DNA of 30,810 nucleotides, taken from positions 1 to 30,810 of IMG/VR virus record IMGVR_UViG_3300027899_000047. One strand, given 5' to 3'. The position numbers and the translations under genes were made by a program. The notes beneath the pieces are model-generated. The model made no database searches, was not told the origin of the DNA, and saw nothing but the letters and a program-made list of their open reading frames with translations. Source of the DNA: a virus. Positions 14,355-22,521 of the stretch are shown here, piece by piece. Every line of letters begins with the position of its first letter. Position 1 is the first letter of the stretch.

Positions 14355-15311
14355 ATGTCGAAGCATATTAAATCATATTCTACACTATTAACTGAATCGG
14401 TCCAGGGAGGAGCAATTGTTCTAGTTAAAGGAAAACCTAAAGGTGGAAAATGTAAACTATATGCAACACATGTCCTAAGTAGTGTGACTACCTCACAGGG
14501 TGCAGTGATGCTCTTCTTAGCAGATGATTTTCATAGAATTAAAGAAGTAGAAGGCGAATTGCGTGCAACTAAAGTAGGATATCGATCCGAAGAAGAACTT
14601 AAAGCTTCACTAAATCTTAAGTCTCCAGGAAAAATTAGCGTTGTTAAAAATAATAGCAAGACTCCGCTTCACTGGAAAACACTAAAACACACGACTCTGT
14701 ATCAAGCCCTACGTGAGATTAAAGATGACCTTGTCGAAGATAATTTCTTACTTGAAAACGACACTGAACATGAAGATGCTTGGAATACTATGTATAATAG
14801 TATAATAAAACGTGTGTTAACGACTGCGTTTCTAGGTAAAAAGGAGATTGATTTTCTTGAATACGAATTACCTGAAGGTGACGACGTAATTGAACTAGAA
14901 TATAATGATATTGACGAAGAAGACCACCATTATTCAGAGTTTACAGTAGAGTGGTCACTAGACTTAACTGCGTTTGCTCGTGATCCTGAAACAGTTAAAC
15001 TATTGGAACGTTTTAGGATGATTGGAAGTTTCGAAGTAACTATCTTTTTTGAGTCACAAGTAGACGCTAGTATCACAGGATATTATCGTTCTGGTACTCG
15101 TAGTTACCCAGAATTTGAGATGGGCGCAATTGATAATAAACTAGACCTAATTACCTTAGGCGGTGGAGATGGAGTATACGATTCAGAATTAAAGAAGATA
15201 ACCGATCAAGTAACTTCAATTATTAAAGATAAAACGGACAGTCAGATAATGTCTGAGATCGTCTTACCTAATTTAAGAAATCAATTACTCCTAACTAAGA
15301 AAGGGTCATAA
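14355..15311 (+). CDS. Probable packaged protein with capsid-targeting-like N-terminus
   Basis: A 318-residue protein beginning MSKHIKSYSTLLTESVQ, with L-T-E/S matching a prohead-protease site. Next comes a basic segment with GKPKGGKCKLYATHVLSS (about 26-43); it looks Gly/Lys-rich but is not a proper P-loop. A helical middle, an acidic stretch and a beta-rich C-terminal half (EFTVEWSLDLTAF, GSFEVTIFFESQVDASITGY) follow. Unlike most tagged genes it is on the plus strand and has its own late-type box upstream. Function unknown; size and tag suggest cargo injected or retained in the head. Confidence 0.6.
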   Translation: MSKHIKSYSTLLTESVQGGAIVLVKGKPKGGKCKLYATHVLSSVTTSQGAVMLFLADDFHRIKEVEGELRATKVGYRSEEELKASLNLKSPGKISVVKNNSKTPLHWKTLKHTTLYQALREIKDDLVEDNFLLENDTEHEDAWNTMYNSIIKRVLTTAFLGKKEIDFLEYELPEGDDVIELEYNDIDEEDHHYSEFTVEWSLDLTAFARDPETVKLLERFRMIGSFEVTIFFESQVDASITGYYRSGTRSYPEFEMGAIDNKLDLITLGGGDGVYDSELKKITDQVTSIIKDKTDSQIMSEIVLPNLRNQLLLTKKGS

Positions 15312-15328
15312 ACTATCATATACTTTTT

Positions 15329-15337
15329 TAGTATAAG
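15329..15337 (+). promoter_or_regulatory. TAGTATA-type box before the GT25-like gene
   Basis: TTTTTTAGTATAAG lies 9 nt before the ATG at 15347. Similar boxes (TAGTATAAT at 28766-28774, TAGTATAGT at 29832-29840) precede other single plus-strand accessory genes. No clear -35 element is seen. Confidence 0.3.
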
Positions 15338-15346
15338 AAGCTTGAT

Positions 15347-16063
15347 ATGCTGAACGAAACTTATAAAATTTATTGTCTTTCCTACGATAATCCTGTTAGG
15401 TTATCTAATATGCAAGAGAGATTCTCTACAATTGGAGCCTCTTGTAGTTTTTATGAAGGTGTCCCGTCGACTGATCCAAGAATTTTAGGTAAAGGGTCGT
15501 CAGATTCAAATAATAAAGTTTGGTCGTGTATGTATGGTCACCTAGATATGATCCACAAATTTTATAATGATAGTGATTCACCATTTGGTATCTTCTGTGA
15601 AGACGATATCTTAATCGATCGAAAGCTATTAGAATATCTTCCTGAAATAATTACTGATTTTAGATCAATGGATATAGATGTATTGCTCTTAGGTTATCTA
15701 ATACCTTTTGCAATTGATTCAAGCACTCCTAATTTCACTTTAAGGAAGAGTAATCATACAACTCATCTAGCATATTATGATTATCCAGAGGATCTTTGGG
15801 GAACACAAATGTATATGATTTCCAGAGAATATGCAAAAGTGCTTATTGATAAGTACTCAAGCGGATACGCCGACCAAACTCTAGTAGACACGAGCCTAAC
15901 CCATTTTAGTGCAGACTGGACAATAACTAAGGATGGAAGACGAGCCATCGTATATCCTTTATTATCGATAGAAGATAATATCACTGAATACTCACATAGC
16001 GGACAGGCAGCATACCATGCACAGTGTCACTTTGCAAATTTTGATGAATCTATATTTATATAA
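15347..16063 (+). CDS. Glycosyltransferase family 25-like protein
   Basis: A 238-residue protein resembling GT25 (LPS-type) glycosyltransferases. The N-terminus YKIYCLSYDNPVRLSNMQER is the usual 'Y.isL..d..R...m' strand-helix. CMYGHLDMIHKF, then FGIFCEDDILID with the acidic E85-D86-D87 cluster, fits the nucleotide-sugar/metal site. LWGTQMYMISREYAKVL is the typical 'G..aY.is...a' segment. It probably modifies a host or virion glycan. It stands alone between late genes with its own TAGTATA box. Confidence 0.72.
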   Translation: MLNETYKIYCLSYDNPVRLSNMQERFSTIGASCSFYEGVPSTDPRILGKGSSDSNNKVWSCMYGHLDMIHKFYNDSDSPFGIFCEDDILIDRKLLEYLPEIITDFRSMDIDVLLLGYLIPFAIDSSTPNFTLRKSNHTTHLAYYDYPEDLWGTQMYMISREYAKVLIDKYSSGYADQTLVDTSLTHFSADWTITKDGRRAIVYPLLSIEDNITEYSHSGQAAYHAQCHFANFDESIFI

Positions 16064-16104
16064 AAGATCTTTTATAGTATTGTAATTACTAAATTGCTTA
16101 CCTA

Positions 16105-16356
16105 ATGCTACTTGACATCTACTTTACTGAACAGGAACAGGTTGACTACTTAACACAGTTAGGTTATCAGATTATTGATCACCCATTTGAAAAGTGGAGA
16201 CAGATAGGACATAATGATAATTGCGGAGAGTGGTCCTACTTTACTCTAAAGTGTGCAGTTAAACCAGACACAGTAAACATTACAGAAGACTTGGAGTATA
16301 CCAAAATATTTAAGAAGGAGATATCAACAAAAGTTCATGATCTTCTACTTAGCTAA
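16105..16356 (+). CDS. Small protein of unknown function
   Basis: An 83-residue protein (MLLDIYFTEQEQVDYLTQLG; W-x-x-I-G-H-N-D-N segment). No domain recognised. A TAGTATTGTAAT box lies about 18 nt upstream. It ends 1 nt before the convergent stop of the minus-strand late unit. Confidence 0.45.
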   Translation: MLLDIYFTEQEQVDYLTQLGYQIIDHPFEKWRQIGHNDNCGEWSYFTLKCAVKPDTVNITEDLEYTKIFKKEISTKVHDLLLS

Positions 16357-16357
16357 T

Positions 16358-16801
16358 TTATAGTCGAGATAAGATCCTTCGTATATCTTTAGAGAATTTG
16401 CCAACTCCTTCTTGTTCATCAAAGAAGTCAGCAGTCTCCATATTTAGTCTCCAACGACCACCGTCTGCCTTCTCGCAATATAATTCATAAAGTCCAGGAT
16501 TACTACGTCTACTTCCGGCTCTTAGCCAAAACGGCCTATCATCTGATCCATACAGATTTGTTGCATAATATCCACGATCAGTTTCGTGAGTGTATGCTCT
16601 GCCCTTTAGACTTAAGATAAATGTAATAACCTCTGTATGTGACCTACCCATTTCACCAGATTGATGAATGTATTCAAGAATCTTGAAAGCAATAGTACTC
16701 TTCTTCTTTTCAAGAGCCTCAATCGCAAGATCAGTGAGTCCTCCGCGGTATATTCCTGCAGACTTAGCTTCGAATACCTTTATATGTTTTAAGTCTGACA
16801 T
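16358..16801 (-). CDS. Late protein with winged-helix-like segment and tag-like N-terminus
   Basis: A 147-residue protein beginning MSDLKHIKVFEAKSAG: short, but with the F-E/A junction expected of a prohead-protease site. Residues about 35-70 (TIAFKILEYIHQSGEMGRSH, then TEVITFIL) look like a helix-turn-helix. Aromatic 'RGYYATNLYG' and a short beta hairpin (LYELYCEKADGGRWRLN) follow, consistent with a small winged-helix DNA-binding fold. Its ATG directly abuts the stop of the upstream 435-residue gene. DNA binding is inferred from pattern only. Confidence 0.55.
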   Translation of the reverse strand: MSDLKHIKVFEAKSAGIYRGGLTDLAIEALEKKKSTIAFKILEYIHQSGEMGRSHTEVITFILSLKGRAYTHETDRGYYATNLYGSDDRPFWLRAGSRRSNPGLYELYCEKADGGRWRLNMETADFFDEQEGVGKFSKDIRRILSRL

Positions 16802-18109
16802 TTATAGAACCCATTTTTCAAAGTCAGGTAGACCTTGTAAGTATTCAGAATTAGGATCGATTCCTAAAAGAGCAAGTACGTTAACTGCTGGTGAATCAAT
16901 GCGACCAGTAAGCATGAAAAACATGTATCTGTGTAACACACCATCTAGAGTATGTGCTTTAATCATGCTCTGAATATCAGCGTATTCTCCTGGAAGAGGA
17001 ATTCTTCTTGCGATTTTATCGGCGTCAACTGAACGTGCACGACGATCTCCTGGAGAGATTCGAGTATCTTTAGGATCGATTCCTCTATCAACACGGTAAG
17101 GACTGTATACAATTTGATTAGCTAATTCATTCTCAGCTTCCAGGTCAAACCCAGATGTCTTATGATATGCGCCTTTACCTTCACCCCATAGTTTTTTTCT
17201 GAAGTCGACTAGCGATTCATATAAGAATCTGTATGTTCGATCAGCATCTGCACTAACACCAGTTGCAAACTTCTTAACTTCAGCAGGTGCCTCTATATTA
17301 GATGATCTAGTAGTGCTAATTTTATTTGCTAGCTTCGATTTAATTTTAGTATTCGCTTTAGAAACAAGACCAGCGTATCTTTCTGTGAATACTCTGATTA
17401 TATCAAGTGAAGTAATTGCTCGTCTAGCTCCTCGCTCTTCTCTCTTTGATCTAACTTCTGGCTCAACTTCAAGTTCATATGAATACACTGGAACATTTCT
17501 GCTAGGTCCTCCTCCAGAAAGGCTGCTAATATATTCTTGAACTTTACCATTAGTATTTCCACCTTTCATCTGGTGAACAGATCTAACGAGCCTCTTCTCT
17601 ACACCTTCAGTAGTAAGACCTACAAATCCAAAATCTACTGCCTCTCTCTTTTCTCTGTCCCATACGATAATTGCGTATTGCTGACCGCCTGCATTAGGTC
17701 CTCCTCCCCATTTCTGTTTGTAATAAAGGTACAAGTATACTTCGCTAGAAGGTTCAGAAAGGATAATACTAAGCGGGCCGTTTGGTAAATCTTGTAAATA
17801 TTGTGCAAAATCAGTATAGTATGCAGTACGTTCTACATCAGCTGGTGGTGGAACTTTTCTTCCAGTAAAGGTTATTGGTGCTGGGATTTCAATATCATGA
17901 CTAGGGGTAAACGACATGTATGGAAGAGTTACTGGTCTTCCACCCATATTTACATAACCTAAGGTTTTATACTCTTCACTTCGGTGCTCTTCTTTTTGAT
18001 GGATAGCACTTACCATCTCCTTTGGAATACCCGTTTTTGTTAAATTAGATGCCTCTAGGAGAGCAGCTGAGATATAATTATTGAAAGAATGTAGTTCAAA
18101 CGTATTCAT
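16802..18109 (-). CDS. Large late protein of unknown function with tag-like N-terminus
   Basis: A 435-residue protein starting MNTFELHSFNNYISAALLEASN: F-x-x-Y-I plus an L-L-E/A junction, as in the tag family. The next region (about 60-210) is beta-rich with YAIIVWDREKREAVDFGFVG and several Gly-rich loops. The C-terminal half is helical and basic (RRAITSLDIIRVFTERYAGL; KTSGFDLEAENELANQIVYS). I recognise no catalytic motif. A late box at 18131-18138 stands 22 nt upstream. Possible injected effector or internal head protein. Confidence 0.55.
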   Translation of the reverse strand: MNTFELHSFNNYISAALLEASNLTKTGIPKEMVSAIHQKEEHRSEEYKTLGYVNMGGRPVTLPYMSFTPSHDIEIPAPITFTGRKVPPPADVERTAYYTDFAQYLQDLPNGPLSIILSEPSSEVYLYLYYKQKWGGGPNAGGQQYAIIVWDREKREAVDFGFVGLTTEGVEKRLVRSVHQMKGGNTNGKVQEYISSLSGGGPSRNVPVYSYELEVEPEVRSKREERGARRAITSLDIIRVFTERYAGLVSKANTKIKSKLANKISTTRSSNIEAPAEVKKFATGVSADADRTYRFLYESLVDFRKKLWGEGKGAYHKTSGFDLEAENELANQIVYSPYRVDRGIDPKDTRISPGDRRARSVDADKIARRIPLPGEYADIQSMIKAHTLDGVLHRYMFFMLTGRIDSPAVNVLALLGIDPNSEYLQGLPDFEKWVL

Positions 18110-18130
18110 TATACTAATTTTTTTATAGTA

Positions 18131-18138
18131 TTATTTAT
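18131..18138 (-). promoter_or_regulatory. Candidate late promoter box (ATAAATAA) for the gene at 18109
   Basis: The minus-strand sequence CACTAGATAAATAATAC has ATAAATAA 22 nt upstream of the ATG at 18109 and overlaps the stop codon of the preceding gene. It could give this gene a second, internal promoter in the 19781-16358 unit. Confidence 0.45.
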
Positions 18139-18566
18139 CTAGTGAATCTTCTAAATCTAATAAATTTAGAGCTCTCCATAATGTCAATATTTTGAGCATC
18201 CCCGAATTTATCAATAAAGTTATCCTCTTCGGATTTGTCTGAAATGTTGATCAATTGGTATAAGATAGATTCAATTGCGCTTGTCTTATCGTCGATTGCA
18301 TAGAAAAGATCTTCGATTCGAGTATGTTCATCCTCGTACTTTTCAAAGTATTCATCCTCTTCCATCGAATCAAATAGATTACTTAGGGATCTCTTTGTAT
18401 CTGATGCACTGTCTGAGATCGCGGTACACTTCTTATCAAGCTCACGTAAATCTACCTCATTGTTAATAACTTCAGCCACCTGAATAAAGGTAACCTTGGT
18501 CCAGAGCGCATTTGCTACAGAGTTAAGTCTAGCTGCAAGCTCTTCGTATTTTTGAAAATCTATCAT
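18135..18566 (-). CDS. Helical late protein, unknown function
   Basis: A 143-residue protein. The ATG at 18566 is preferred to an in-frame TTG at 18575 that abuts the upstream stop. MIDFQKYEELAARLNSVANA is loosely like the tag (F-x-x-Y-x-E-L/A). The rest is predicted helical, acidic coiled coil, ending in a basic FIRFRRFTR. Nothing in it points to a function; it is flanked on both sides by tagged late genes. Confidence 0.5.
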   Translation of the reverse strand: MIDFQKYEELAARLNSVANALWTKVTFIQVAEVINNEVDLRELDKKCTAISDSASDTKRSLSNLFDSMEEDEYFEKYEDEHTRIEDLFYAIDDKTSAIESILYQLINISDKSEEDNFIDKFGDAQNIDIMESSKFIRFRRFTR

Positions 18567-18575
18567 TATGTCCAA

Positions 18576-19781
18576 TTAAAATTTGTTTTGGCGTATCCAG
18601 TCCTCTACACTAAGTACTCCTCCGTTTATAAAGTCATTAACATCTTCTTCAGAAGCAAGTTTCTTTACAGTAATATCTTTTTCTCCAGAGTCAGGAATGT
18701 AGATTAGAACATACGCTAAGAACCTCTTATAATATGTTCGCATCATGTGACTATCGACTCTATCTGTGTCTGCAAAAATATCATTTGCAATGTTAGCGAT
18801 TACTTTAAATATGCCTCTAATATCTTTCTTTGTTCTTGAATTATCATCAACAAATAACATAGTTTCTTCACCAAGTATACACCGCTTTACTGCCTCAATA
18901 AATGAAGCGTCTCCAAACTCTCCAGAAGGTTTCGGAGTGTCGTACTTAGTCTTGAGCCACTCACGACTTCCTCCGTATGCAATTCCACTACTTCTAATAT
19001 TATACGGTGTGCTTTTCCAAAAAATAGTAGTTTTGCCTTCTGAATCATATTCATGATACCTATTTTTTGGATCAGCTGCTAATATAATTCCACGGAGTTC
19101 ATCTCCATTTCTTGCATTGTAGATATCACCTAGAATTTCAGGAGAAGTTTTTTCTTGATCAATTGCATCAACGATATCATGTTTCACTTTATCTAGTATT
19201 GGAGCAAGGTCTTTTTCTTTCACCTGTTCTTTGTTTTCTATACGTTCGTCATAATCTCTAATATATTTCCAATTTAGAGCATGTTCAAAATTATCAAATG
19301 AATATTTAGAAAGAGGAATAAATTTAGAACCATTGAAGTGTAGACTAAATGCTTCTGCTAAGTCTTTAGATAAACCAGCAGTAGAGCCTAGTGATACAAC
19401 ATAGTTGATGTTAGACTTATTTGATCTAATTTTATCTGCAGTAGGTTTAGTGAATTCAGATAAAGCAGCTTGAGAATTTAAGATATTTGATTTTTTAAGT
19501 AAGTCTAGTGTGTGTTTAAATAGAGGATCTTCATCGCCTAATTCTTTACTTCTGTCTGGATCAACAGTTAATCCATAATATATCTGAAAGGATCCGTCTT
19601 TAGTAATTCCGGGCAGAGATTTATCTTTAAATCCAGCAACGTTATGTAGCCCATTAGTTTTTAATACTTCTAGCGGAAGAGATTTTCTATCTTTCCATGA
19701 AAGATCGACTTTATCATAATTTGGAGGAACTAACGATGCTCCTTCGTTAATAAATTGATCAAAGTCCTTTATAAATGACAT
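18576..19781 (-). CDS. Tagged late protein with phosphoribosyltransferase-like motifs
   Basis: A 401-residue protein starting MSFIKDFDQFINEGAS, one of the clearest copies of the tag (I-N-E/G). Residues 308-319, MLFVDDNSRTKK, fit the PRPP-binding loop of type I phosphoribosyltransferases (hydrophobic strand, D-D, then T). NYVVSLGSTAGLSKDLAEAF (126-145) resembles the earlier pyrophosphate loop. Spacing between them is long for a minimal PRTase, so there are insertions or an additional domain. If it is packaged it could act on nucleotide or NAD pools right after injection. The PRTase link is a motif-level inference and lacks the usual T-G after the acidic pair. Confidence 0.55.
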   Translation of the reverse strand: MSFIKDFDQFINEGASLVPPNYDKVDLSWKDRKSLPLEVLKTNGLHNVAGFKDKSLPGITKDGSFQIYYGLTVDPDRSKELGDEDPLFKHTLDLLKKSNILNSQAALSEFTKPTADKIRSNKSNINYVVSLGSTAGLSKDLAEAFSLHFNGSKFIPLSKYSFDNFEHALNWKYIRDYDERIENKEQVKEKDLAPILDKVKHDIVDAIDQEKTSPEILGDIYNARNGDELRGIILAADPKNRYHEYDSEGKTTIFWKSTPYNIRSSGIAYGGSREWLKTKYDTPKPSGEFGDASFIEAVKRCILGEETMLFVDDNSRTKKDIRGIFKVIANIANDIFADTDRVDSHMMRTYYKRFLAYVLIYIPDSGEKDITVKKLASEEDVNDFINGGVLSVEDWIRQNKF

Positions 19782-19799
19782 ACACTACTCTACTTTTTA

Positions 19800-19807
19800 T
19801 TATTTAT
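19800..19807 (-). promoter_or_regulatory. Candidate late promoter box (ATAAATAA) for the 19781-16358 unit
   Basis: The minus-strand sequence TCTAGAATAAATAATAAA places ATAAATAA 19 nt upstream of the ATG at 19781. Confidence 0.5.
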
Positions 19808-19842
19808 TCTAGAAATAGTATAGTATTATTGACTTTATACAA

Positions 19843-20304
19843 ATGAAAAACTACATACCTTTTACAAAAGTAGCTTTGCCATACGGTTGGCTTGGAAATA
19901 TGTCACCGTATCCTATCATTTATAATGATCGTACCTGGAGAACAAGCGAAGCTCTTTTTCAAGCATTAAGATTCGATGATGAAACTATCATCGATCAGAT
20001 TTGTGCAGAAAAAAGTCCGATGGGTGCAAAGTTTAAGGCAAAAGCAAATAAGGGAAAGATGATAGTTACTCCATTATCAGATAAAGATTTTGAAAATATG
20101 GAGATTTGTATAAAATTAAAGGTGACCCTTCATCCAGAACTTATCGAACTTCTTAAATCTACTGGAGACTCTGTCCTGTTCGAAGACGTTAGTTCTCGAG
20201 CTAGAGGAAATAATCTCGTTTGGGGTGCAGTATTAAAAAATGGAGAACTAATTGGAGAAAATATATTAGGTCAAATTTGGATGAAGATTAGAGCTAGTCT
20301 CTAA
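19843..20304 (+). CDS. NADAR domain protein (YbiA-like)
   Basis: A 153-residue NADAR/YbiA-family protein. Hallmarks are GWLGNMSP (15-22) followed by a strand YPIIYNDRTW, then RTSEALFQALRF (with the conserved Glu at about 36), KSPMGAKFKAKANKG and the C-terminal LVWGAVL...GENILGQIWMKIR. Family members are N-glycosidases: YbiA acts in riboflavin-intermediate repair, and others remove ADP-ribose from guanine in nucleic acids. In a phage it may reverse an ADP-ribosylating defence or clear damaged nucleotides. It overlaps the convergent gene by 11 nt; TAGTATAG lies upstream. Confidence 0.88.
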   Translation: MKNYIPFTKVALPYGWLGNMSPYPIIYNDRTWRTSEALFQALRFDDETIIDQICAEKSPMGAKFKAKANKGKMIVTPLSDKDFENMEICIKLKVTLHPELIELLKSTGDSVLFEDVSSRARGNNLVWGAVLKNGELIGENILGQIWMKIRASL

Positions 20305-20635
20305 ATTTATTTGGAAATATTCTTCTTAACGTATCTTCTTTTGGAATATATCTCGTGTCTATTCCAAAAATCCTTTTTGTAGTAGTATTCTTTTCTTCTG
20401 GGCAGGCATTTTCTCCGTTCCACTTGAATCTATTCGTACACGCCCAATTCTTCATGAACACAGTTACTGGTTGATCTTTAAAAAATGGAAAATTAATAGT
20501 CCTCGGCTTTTCAATCTCTTTAATCAGCCCGTTTTTTGTTCTCACAATAATCTTTCCTTCCTGTCTTGAGGTAAGAACGATCTCCTCTTCTTCTTCACGG
20601 TGCCAGTTTTCAAATATTCTGCGAATGTACTTCAT
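20294..20635 (-). CDS. Small basic late protein, unknown function
   Basis: A 113-residue protein starting MKYIRRIFENWHREEEEE, only loosely similar to the tag of the other late proteins. An acidic run is followed by a beta-rich part (GKIIVRTKNGLIKEIEKPR) and a Cys/Trp-containing region (NWACTNRFKWNGENACPEE). It follows the lysin gene by 17 nt and may be co-expressed with it. Confidence 0.5.
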   Translation of the reverse strand: MKYIRRIFENWHREEEEEIVLTSRQEGKIIVRTKNGLIKEIEKPRTINFPFFKDQPVTVFMKNWACTNRFKWNGENACPEEKNTTTKRIFGIDTRYIPKEDTLRRIFPNKFRD

Positions 20636-20652
20636 TTTTACTTAGATATATT

Positions 20653-22515
20653 TTATACTAATGAATCGATTTCTTTACCTATTGTTGCATAAATAGGTAA
20701 ATTACCATGTGGGTCAGTAACACTCCCAATTGCGTTTGTTAAAACAGTTACGCCTTCATCGGAAAACTTCTTATAATAATTTGCAACTTTTGATTGAGTT
20801 ACATTTTTATTACCTCCCCAACCCCAACTTCCTTGAATTGCAAATAATTTAGCACCAGGGAATTTTGTTTTAATTGAATTCACTAGGCCGGCTACATCAT
20901 CGTTTATGTTGAAACCTCCATTTGTTCCTATATTGATAAATATCGAATTGACATTCGGAGAAACTGGGTATGCACTTACTGCATCCTTTAACCATTTAAG
21001 ACCTACTCCACCTTTCCATAAACTCTCTGTACCTTGGTTGTCAGAAATTTTAGACACTTTACTAGAGTTTTTATCTAAAAATGGAGTTTGCGAATCTCCA
21101 ATAACATAATTCATATTCTTTCCGGTATTTGGAAGACTATTCATCTGAGTTTTTCCACCTAATATTAAAGTTCCAACATACTGTAGAGCATCCCAATGAC
21201 TTTTTCCACTCGGGGTCGGAGTTGCTCCATCGACTACACCATTTCCTCTAGGTTGGGATGGACCTACAATAACATTTTTACTAGGTACTCCTGAAGAAAC
21301 TGCTGCTTGCACAGAAGCTTTAGTGTTTGAACTTGCGGCATACGGTTCAACGATATACAAATTGTTCTTATTTCGCATAGCTTCTGCAACCTGCTTAGAG
21401 TACGCGCAACCTGCACTAAATAAGATAACTTTAGCATTTGGATTTTTTGAAATTGACCCTAATACTGCGGCAAGTTCAGTATATCTATGACCTACTACTT
21501 TCATCCCTGTGCCTAATCCAGTAGATAAGAGTTTAACCTGTGCATCTATCTTGTAATCTCCAGCTCTATAATCTAATCCTCCCATTAGGATTACATCAGC
21601 TGATTCGCCAGAAGGAGTCGTCTGATTAGTTTCAGGTGCAACTTCCTGTGTTCCGAATAGTGCTTCTCTAGTTCTAGGTCCTACTACTCCATCTATTCGT
21701 AATGCCTTGCCTGATGCATCCTTATTTTTTGATTGAAATTCTCGAACAGCTTTATATGTTTCAGTATCGTACGTTCCAGAAGGGGATAATCCTAATCTTA
21801 CTTGTATTGCCTTTACCATTGCACCAGTTGATCCTCGCTTAACTAGCTCTCCGCTTACTCCAGGTTTACTTTGATCATTTGACGGTTCAGCTAAAGCATC
21901 AGGTGCTTGTTCTATATCAGAAACTGTGAAATTAGAGTCAACTGGTTTATCCCAATTTTGAATGACATACTCTTTAATTGTTTTGCCTTCATCCGGGGCT
22001 TTCCTTGTGCTTACTTCACCATGTCCAACGATTTGATTAGGGGAGTATCCTAAATATTTAATTAACTGTCTCACTGCCTCTGCTTGTCTAGGAAGTATGC
22101 CTTTTGCGATATCCGCATCATGTTGTGCTTTAATATATGCATCATCGTCGCCGACCACCTCTACTCCCTCAGTGTTAGAGTTACTAACACTTGGATTTTT
22201 TCGATTAGACCCAACATGCGCACCGACAGTATTTGCAGGTAACGATCTGTATATTTTTCCATCTAGATCAACAACCCACTGTATACCTAATGGGTAGTCT
22301 CGTGTAGGTGTAGGCGTATTTAAAGTTGTAACCACACCGCGTGCTGTTCCATGTCCAGCAGTATGATGAATCATGAAATAGTCTTTGCTTTTAAATTTAT
22401 TATTAGTTGGATAAGTTGATTCATCTGAGATATCAATAATCGCAACTTCTGATATTGCAGATACTTGACCTTCTGATAAATTTTTCCAGTTACGGTAGTT
22501 TAATAGGTATCCCAT
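20653..22515 (-). CDS. Multidomain lysin: amidase_2, peptidoglycan-binding, SGNH hydrolase
   Basis: A 620-residue protein. It starts MGYLLNYRNWKNLSEGQ, with L-S-E/G like the tag cleavage site. Residues about 45-185 are an N-acetylmuramoyl-L-alanine amidase (amidase_2/PGRP fold) with zinc ligands visible as IHHTAGHG (H50/H51) and H165 in VGHGEVSTRKAPDEGK. Residues about 224-288 are a peptidoglycan-binding domain (LVKRGSTGAMVKAIQ ... GVVGPRTREALF). An unassigned domain spans 305-450. Residues 468-620 look like an SGNH hydrolase: GDSQ (473-476), GTN (530-532) and D601-P-H603. It would cut the peptide stem from the glycan and perhaps remove acyl groups. It is followed by an L,D-transpeptidase-like gene upstream in the same unit. 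Confidence 0.8.
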   Translation of the reverse strand: MGYLLNYRNWKNLSEGQVSAISEVAIIDISDESTYPTNNKFKSKDYFMIHHTAGHGTARGVVTTLNTPTPTRDYPLGIQWVVDLDGKIYRSLPANTVGAHVGSNRKNPSVSNSNTEGVEVVGDDDAYIKAQHDADIAKGILPRQAEAVRQLIKYLGYSPNQIVGHGEVSTRKAPDEGKTIKEYVIQNWDKPVDSNFTVSDIEQAPDALAEPSNDQSKPGVSGELVKRGSTGAMVKAIQVRLGLSPSGTYDTETYKAVREFQSKNKDASGKALRIDGVVGPRTREALFGTQEVAPETNQTTPSGESADVILMGGLDYRAGDYKIDAQVKLLSTGLGTGMKVVGHRYTELAAVLGSISKNPNAKVILFSAGCAYSKQVAEAMRNKNNLYIVEPYAASSNTKASVQAAVSSGVPSKNVIVGPSQPRGNGVVDGATPTPSGKSHWDALQYVGTLILGGKTQMNSLPNTGKNMNYVIGDSQTPFLDKNSSKVSKISDNQGTESLWKGGVGLKWLKDAVSAYPVSPNVNSIFINIGTNGGFNINDDVAGLVNSIKTKFPGAKLFAIQGSWGWGGNKNVTQSKVANYYKKFSDEGVTVLTNAIGSVTDPHGNLPIYATIGKEIDSLV

Positions 22516-22521
22516 TTATAA

